From DASWHK01 sp036398215 (GTDB taxonomy: Bacteria; Acidobacteriota; UBA890): 19,130 nucleotides of DNA. The stretch's first letter is position 1, and each line of letters begins with the position of its first letter. The stretch is from assembly GCA_036398215.1 (NCBI GenBank), contig DASWHK010000034.1, forward strand, positions 1 through 19,130, read 5' to 3'. Below the pieces are notes generated by a model. That model saw nothing but the letters and a program-made list of their open reading frames with translations, was not told where the DNA came from and did not search any database. Below, in pieces: positions 14,662 to 19,130 of this stretch. The position numbers and the translations under genes were made by a program.

Positions 14662-15960
14662 ATGCCCCTGATCGAGCACATCCACGCCATCGAGATCCTC
14701 GACTCGCGCGGCAACCCGACGCTCGAGGTCGACGTGATGGCCGACGACGGCAGCCTCGGGCGCGCCGCGGTGCCCTCGGGCGCCTCGACTGGCCGTGCCG
14801 AGGCCCTCGAGCTGCGCGACGGCGACGCAGCGCGCTACCTCGGCCGCGGCGTGCTGCGGGCGGCCGCCAACGTCAACGAGACGCTGCTGGAGGGGCTGCT
14901 CGGCGTCGAGGTCACCGATCAGGCGCTGATCGACGAGATCCTGCTCGACCTCGATGGCACCGAGGACAAGTCGGCGCTCGGCGCCAACGCCCTGCTCGGC
15001 GTCTCGCTGGCGGCCGCCAAGTGCGGCGCCGAGGCCAGCGGCCTGCCGCTGTTTCGCTACCTGGGCGGCAGCGGCGCGCGGACGCTGCCGGTGCCGCTGC
15101 TCAACGTCATCAACGGCGGCGCCCACGCCGACAACCCGCTCGACGTCCAGGAATTCATGCTGGTGCCGGCCGGCTTCGAAAGCTTCGCCGAGGCGCTGCG
15201 CGCCGCCACCGAGTGCTTCCACCGCCTCCGCGCCCAGCTCATCGACAAGGGCCTGTCGATCAGCGTCGGCGACGAGGGCGGCTTCGCCCCGGCGATCTCG
15301 ACCGCCGCCGAGGGGCTCGACCTGATGCTGGCGGCGATCGAGGCGACCGGCTACCGCCCCGGCGAGCAGATCTATCTGGCCCTCGACGTCGCCGCCACCG
15401 AGCTCGGCTCCCCCGCGGGCCCGCCCTATCGGCTGCCCTCCGAAGGGCTCGAGGCGGCGGCCAGCGAGCAGCTCATCGACTGGTACGCCGGCCTCGCCGG
15501 CCGCTACCCTCTGGTCTCCATCGAGGACGGCCTCGGTGAGGAGGACTGGGCGGGCTGGCGCAAGCTCACCGAGACGCTCGGCGATCGCATCCAGCTGGTC
15601 GGCGACGACCTCTTCGTGACCAACACCGCGCGGCTGCGCCGCGGCCTGCGCGAGAAGGTCGCCAACTCGGTCCTGATCAAGCCCAACCAGATCGGCACGC
15701 TCACCGAGACCCACGCCGCCATCGACCTCGCCCGCGCCAGCGGCTACACGGCGATGATCTCGCACCGCTCCGGCGAGACCTCGGATACGACCATCGCCGA
15801 CATCGCCGTCGCCACCGGCGCCGGACAGATCAAGGCGGGCGCGGCCTCGCGCGGGGAGCGGACCGCCAAGTACAATCGCCTGTTGCGGATCGAAGACGCG
15901 CTCGGCGAGACGGCGCTATTCGCCGGCACGCGGGCCTTTCGACACCTGACGGAGCACTGA
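14662..15960 (+). CDS. eno: Enolase (phosphopyruvate hydratase)
   Basis: Enolase interconverts 2-phosphoglycerate and phosphoenolpyruvate; PEP also feeds the shikimate pathway encoded nearby. The 432-residue product has the full set of family residues: the SGAST loop (39-43), E164 in QEFM, E205 in DEGGFAP, magnesium ligands D242, E288 (SIEDG) and D315 (GDDLFVTN), the catalytic base K340 in LIKPNQIGTLTE, SHRSGET (368-373) and K391 in GQIKAG. The segment KAGAASRGER departs from the usual KTGAPSRSER at three positions. The ATG at 14662 matches the family start (MPLIEHIHAIEILDSRGNPT); an upstream GTG at 14635 adds nine unlikely residues. The stop lies 1 nt before the next gene. Confidence 0.98.
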   Translation: MPLIEHIHAIEILDSRGNPTLEVDVMADDGSLGRAAVPSGASTGRAEALELRDGDAARYLGRGVLRAAANVNETLLEGLLGVEVTDQALIDEILLDLDGTEDKSALGANALLGVSLAAAKCGAEASGLPLFRYLGGSGARTLPVPLLNVINGGAHADNPLDVQEFMLVPAGFESFAEALRAATECFHRLRAQLIDKGLSISVGDEGGFAPAISTAAEGLDLMLAAIEATGYRPGEQIYLALDVAATELGSPAGPPYRLPSEGLEAAASEQLIDWYAGLAGRYPLVSIEDGLGEEDWAGWRKLTETLGDRIQLVGDDLFVTNTARLRRGLREKVANSVLIKPNQIGTLTETHAAIDLARASGYTAMISHRSGETSDTTIADIAVATGAGQIKAGAASRGERTAKYNRLLRIEDALGETALFAGTRAFRHLTEH

Positions 15961-15961
15961 A

Positions 15962-16378
15962 GTGCGCGTACGCATCCTGATCCCCCGGCGCAAACCGAAG
16001 AAGCTGGTGGCGCGCTCCGCCAGGCGCTCCGGGCGCCTGGCCCTGATCATCGCGATCGTCGCGCTGATCGGCACGCTGTACGCGCTGCTCGGCGATAGCG
16101 GCTTGATGTCGGTCATGAGCATGCGGGCCCGTGCGGCCCAGCTCCACCGCGAGATCGCCGCCCAGGAGCGCGCCAACCAGGAGCTCCTCGATCTCATCCG
16201 GCCGCTGCGCGCCGAGGACCCCGACGCCATCGAGAGGCTGGCGCGCGAGGAGCTGTTCATGGCGCGCCCCGGCGACACGGTGTACGTGCTGCCGCCGGTG
16301 CCGTCCGCCTCGCCGCTGACCCCGACGTCCGGCGACCAGCCGACAACGCCGACGGCCCCGTCTTTGCGCCGCCGTTGA
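15962..16378 (+). CDS. FtsB/DivIC-type septum formation initiator
   Basis: FtsB/DivIC proteins are single-pass bitopic components of the divisome that form a complex with FtsL and FtsQ/DivIB. The 138-residue product has a basic cytosolic N terminus (RRKPKKLVARSARRSGR), one transmembrane helix at about 25-43, a predicted coiled coil at about 54-85 (LHREIAAQERANQELLDLI), and the family signature RLAREELFMARPGDTVYVLP (92-111). A Pro/Ser/Thr-rich tail follows. The GTG at 15962 follows the enolase stop by 1 nt and has GGAG 7 nt upstream, inside the end of eno. Linkage of eno to ftsB/divIC is common in bacteria and supports the call. Confidence 0.9.
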   Translation: MRVRILIPRRKPKKLVARSARRSGRLALIIAIVALIGTLYALLGDSGLMSVMSMRARAAQLHREIAAQERANQELLDLIRPLRAEDPDAIERLAREELFMARPGDTVYVLPPVPSASPLTPTSGDQPTTPTAPSLRRR

Positions 16379-16429
16379 CCTGACAATCTGGCCGTACGAA
16401 ACAACAACGGTCTGGAGCACGGAGCACCC

Positions 16430-18028
16430 ATGGCGCGATTCGGCATCTTCGGTTGGGGCCTGGTCGCCCCCAAGAGCCCGAACATCGAGGCCTTCGCCGC
16501 CAACCTCGCCTCCGGGGAGTCGTGGCTGACCCCGTTCGAGGGCTTCGGGCCGTCCACCTTCCTGGTCGGCCAGCCGGAGTTCGATTTCGCGGCCTACCGC
16601 GGCTGGGTCGAGCAGCGGTTCCCGCCCAGCAAGTTCCCGCAGCTCGAGCAGAAGATGGGCTGCACGACGCTCTACGCGCTCGGCGCCTTCATCCAGGCGC
16701 TCGGCCAGAACCCCGGCATCGAGCAGACGCTGCGCGACCTCGGGCCCGAGACCCATGTGCTGATCGGCACCGGCGTCGGCGACCTGCCGACCCAGTACGA
16801 GATCAGCGTCGCGCTGCACGAGGCGCGCCGCCGCTGGAACCGCTTCTGGGCCGATGCCGAGCGCAACGCCGACCGCGCTCGCTTCGAGGGCGGCGGCGAC
16901 GACGATCGCGCCCGCCTCGCCCGCGACTGGGAGGTGCCGCCCGATCCCCGCCGCCTGCCCGAGGACAGCTTCGAGCGGGCCGCCGCCTACGACCACTGGG
17001 ACGACTTCTGGATGCGGCGCTCCCAGCCGCTGCAGGCGTACCTCGACGAGTTCGAGGCCATCGAATCGGAGGGGATCGGCGACGACATCGACTCCGGCAA
17101 GCTGCGGGTGATCCGCAAGAAGCGCACCGAGCTCTCCCGCCTGCAGAAGCGCTGGAAATGTCCCGATCCCCCCTGGCTGGCGGCTTCGCCCAACCTGATC
17201 TGGAACATCGCCAACACGCCCGCCGCCCAGGTGTCGATGATGGGCGGGTTGACGGGCCCCGCCTACGCGCCGATCGCCGCCTGCTCGTCGTTCGGCGTCG
17301 GCCTCAAACTGGCGATGGAGGCGATCAAGGCGGGCGACGCCAAGGCGGTCTTGGTGGGCATGTCGGACCCGGCGCCCCACCCGATCCTGGTGGGCGCCTT
17401 CTACAAGGCGCGGGTGCTGGCCGCCGACCGCCACCCGTCGCTGCCGCTCACCAACCTGCGCGGCACCCACATCTCCGGCGGCTCGGTGCTGTGGATCGTC
17501 GGCGACTACGACTACATGACCGCCCTGGGCTACAAGCCGGTCGGCCTCGAGATCCTCGGCGTCGGCGTCACCTCCGACGCCCAGCACATCATCACGCCGT
17601 CACGCGAAGGCCCGCTGGCGGCCATCCGCCTCGCCGTGCAGGACGCCGGCGCCCGCTACGAGGATTTCGGCACCTGGGACCTCCACGCCACCGCCACCCC
17701 CGGCGACTTCCTCGAGATCACGACCCTGCGCGAGATCATGCCCAACAGCCTGCTGGTCACCGCCCGCAAGGGCATCTTCGGCCACGGCATGGCGGCCAGC
17801 GGCGGCTGGGAGCTGACCGCCCAGTACCTCGGCCTCGTCGACGGCAAGCTCGCCCCCACCCCTCTGACCGAAGCCGCCCTCAACCCCCAGATCGCCGCCG
17901 CCCCCTACGAGTACGTCTTCGGCGAGGCCCGCGACGCCCCGCCCGGTCTCGCCGGCAAGCTGTCGATGGGCATAGGCGGGATCAATGCGTGCGTCGTGTC
18001 GCGACGCTGGGAAGAGGCGCGGGCGTAG
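16430..18028 (+). CDS. Ketosynthase-fold (thiolase superfamily) protein with a large insertion
   Basis: The 532-residue product carries a Cys-His-His triad of beta-ketoacyl-ACP synthases: C285 in AACSSFGVG, H419 in LHATATPGD (normally HGTGT), and H452 in GHGMAASGG with K447 preceding it. GIGGINA (515-520) is the closing glycine-rich motif. FabF/FabB enzymes are about 410 residues; here about 130 extra residues (roughly 131-262) lie before the active-site cysteine. They are highly charged and Trp-rich (RRWNRFWADAERNADRARF, then YDHWDDFW) and resemble nothing I recognise. Condensation of an acyl chain is likely, but pathway and substrate are unknown; no acyl carrier protein, reductase or polyketide module is adjacent. 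The ATG has GGAG 5 nt upstream and follows the FtsB-like gene by 51 bp, suggesting one operon. Confidence 0.82.
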   Translation: MARFGIFGWGLVAPKSPNIEAFAANLASGESWLTPFEGFGPSTFLVGQPEFDFAAYRGWVEQRFPPSKFPQLEQKMGCTTLYALGAFIQALGQNPGIEQTLRDLGPETHVLIGTGVGDLPTQYEISVALHEARRRWNRFWADAERNADRARFEGGGDDDRARLARDWEVPPDPRRLPEDSFERAAAYDHWDDFWMRRSQPLQAYLDEFEAIESEGIGDDIDSGKLRVIRKKRTELSRLQKRWKCPDPPWLAASPNLIWNIANTPAAQVSMMGGLTGPAYAPIAACSSFGVGLKLAMEAIKAGDAKAVLVGMSDPAPHPILVGAFYKARVLAADRHPSLPLTNLRGTHISGGSVLWIVGDYDYMTALGYKPVGLEILGVGVTSDAQHIITPSREGPLAAIRLAVQDAGARYEDFGTWDLHATATPGDFLEITTLREIMPNSLLVTARKGIFGHGMAASGGWELTAQYLGLVDGKLAPTPLTEAALNPQIAAAPYEYVFGEARDAPPGLAGKLSMGIGGINACVVSRRWEEARA

Positions 18029-18103
18029 GGGCGCCGCGGCTCGCCCGGACGTAGGTGGGCGACGTACCTCCAATGAACGGCCACGGAGAGTTGACCTGCT
18101 CCG

Positions 18104-19033
18104 CTACTCTGGGCCCTGATCGCAAGTGAGCTCGACGTTCGCGCGGGCGCTCACCGAGGCGTCGACCCCCGGCCACCACGCAGTCATCTCAACCTCGTGC
18201 TCGCCGTTGGCCAGATCGTAGGAGGGCCTGCAGCGCGTCTCCCCCACGGTGCCGCAGCTCGCAAACACGAGCTCGGACCCACGCCCGGTCCAGCTCTCGC
18301 CCGGGGCCACCCTAGAGCACAAATGACGCTGTGGTCGCCAGATCGACTCGCCGTCGACGGTCGTCGTATATAACAGAACGTCAGACCACCGTCGAAGCTC
18401 AGCCGGGAGCCGAAGGCTGATTCCCGTTTGCGCGGCATCGATCGACACGCTGCAGCTCCCGCACGTAGTCATGACTCGCAGCTCGGCGACCCCGTGCTCA
18501 CGCGTTTCCAGCGACGCTGGTGCGGCCGCCGCAACGGCATCCGCGAGGCGGCTGTCGCTGACGCTCACCACGACCTCGTGGGGCATCTCGACGGTCCGCC
18601 ATGCCCTATACCTCGCTTGTCCGCCGTAATCCCGGAAAAGGTACTGCCCACCGGCAGCGAATCCGCCGCGTGGCCGCACCACGAGCAAGTGCGACATTGA
18701 AAACGGCGCACCATCGCCAACCGGCGGACCTGTCAACAGCTCGAGCTCGACGGGAACGCCGATCCGCCCTCCCTCGACAACGCGCTCGATGGAAAAACTG
18801 CTCGCTGCCGGGAGCACCGGCTCATTGTCCTCGCGGTCCAGTGCCCCCGCCCACGGGATCCCCCGACTGTCGAGCGGAATCTCGGCGCCCGTCATGACCA
18901 GGAAGCCGATGTCCGGCACGACGCACGAACACGCCTCGCTCCCGCACGCGGGGTCCGCCCCGGCCGAAGCCAGCAACATCGCCAGAGCGAGACCCAACGC
19001 GATTCGTCGTGTCCGGAAGATCATTTGCTTCAT
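18104..19033 (-). CDS. Unrecognised secreted cysteine-rich protein
   Basis: The 309-residue product begins MKQMIFRTRRIALGLALAML, a typical Sec signal peptide with a likely cleavage after ASAGA (about 26). The mature part starts with a cysteine cluster (C30, C35, C37 in ACGSEACSCVVP) and has six more cysteines, including TCGSC, so disulfide bonding outside the cytoplasm is likely. No lipobox is present. GAEIPLDSRGIPW recalls the PLDAR element seen early in some bacterial Ig-like extracellular domains; this is only a suggestion. Codon use is looser than in neighbouring genes (more A/T third positions), hinting at weaker expression or a different history. The gene converges with the ketosynthase across a 75-bp gap without a clear terminator. 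No function can be assigned. Confidence 0.75.
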   Translation of the reverse strand: MKQMIFRTRRIALGLALAMLLASAGADPACGSEACSCVVPDIGFLVMTGAEIPLDSRGIPWAGALDREDNEPVLPAASSFSIERVVEGGRIGVPVELELLTGPPVGDGAPFSMSHLLVVRPRGGFAAGGQYLFRDYGGQARYRAWRTVEMPHEVVVSVSDSRLADAVAAAAPASLETREHGVAELRVMTTCGSCSVSIDAAQTGISLRLPAELRRWSDVLLYTTTVDGESIWRPQRHLCSRVAPGESWTGRGSELVFASCGTVGETRCRPSYDLANGEHEVEMTAWWPGVDASVSARANVELTCDQGPE

Positions 19034-19074
19034 CGGTGTTCCCGCGACCGGTCGATTCCAGACGTCCTTTCAGC

Positions 19075-19080
19075 ATCATA
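19075..19080 (-). promoter_or_regulatory. Candidate -10 box for the secreted protein gene
   Basis: On the minus strand TATGAT (5 of 6 to consensus) lies about 40 nt before the ATG at 19033. No convincing -35 hexamer is found at 16-18 nt, so this is a partial promoter call. The remaining bases to the window end show no gene. Confidence 0.4.
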
Positions 19081-19130
19081 GGCCACCGCCCTTTCGAATG
19101 CCCGGCGGCGCTGCCTGAGGTCAGCGATAG

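Noticed and set aside
14029..15765. A 578-codon minus-strand frame opposite enolase
   Set aside because: Only the last 107 codons (CutA, with its own SD) are real; the remainder is the antisense of a clear enolase.
15830..17587. A 585-codon minus-strand frame opposite the ketosynthase and FtsB-like genes
   Set aside because: GC-rich genes leave long antisense frames open; the peptide is Val/Gly/Ala/Arg-rich with no domain, and the plus-strand genes are well supported.
18029..18103. Terminator between the ketosynthase gene and the convergent secreted-protein gene
   Set aside because: A GGGCG/CGCCC stem (18029-18033, 18042-18046) is present but short and has no T-tract on either strand.

Overview
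The window is a very GC-rich bacterial chromosome segment with strong G/C preference at third codon positions, tight gene packing and many 4-base stop/start overlaps (ATGA, GTGA). The gene complement is core metabolism: tryptophan, shikimate, glycolysis and cell division. I saw no transposase, integrase, phage gene, tRNA, rRNA or CRISPR array. The organism is probably a member of the Acidobacteriota, perhaps Thermoanaerobaculia-like. That is inferred from composition, gene order and the aroD-aroE fusion, not proven here.

Region 1 (1-7426, minus strand) is a complete seven-gene tryptophan operon in the order trpE-trpG-trpD-trpC-trpF-trpB-trpA. The far end of trpA runs off the left edge. A sigma70-like promoter (7397-7426) precedes a 32-codon leader ORF (7197-7295) whose last eight residues include four tryptophans. 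Next come 57 nt that can fold over the trpE ribosome binding site, without an obvious intrinsic terminator. The D/C, C/F, F/B and B/A junctions are 4-base overlaps. The E/G and G/D junctions have instead been pulled apart by short insertions that duplicated the original overlap sequence, leaving ghost start codons.

Region 2 (7546-13178, minus strand) holds five genes reading toward the trp promoter: a ureohydrolase (agmatinase/arginase family), a CDF zinc-type cation exporter, a MoeB/ThiF E1-like adenylyltransferase, a fused 3-dehydroquinate dehydratase-shikimate dehydrogenase (aroDE), and a Yip1-like membrane protein. AroDE feeds the chorismate pathway that supplies TrpE, so its position upstream of trp makes metabolic sense. 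A 54-bp tandem repeat separates the ureohydrolase from the exporter.

Region 3 (13227-18028) starts with a plus-strand methyltransferase converging on a minus-strand cutA; their stops overlap. A repeat-bearing intergenic stretch follows, then a plus-strand run of enolase, an FtsB/DivIC-type division protein and an unusually long ketosynthase-fold protein with an extra block of about 130 residues.

Region 4 (18104-19130) is a minus-strand gene for an unrecognised secreted, cysteine-rich protein with a candidate promoter.

The points most worth attention are the Trp-codon leader, the duplicated intercistronic inserts in the trp operon, and the enlarged ketosynthase.
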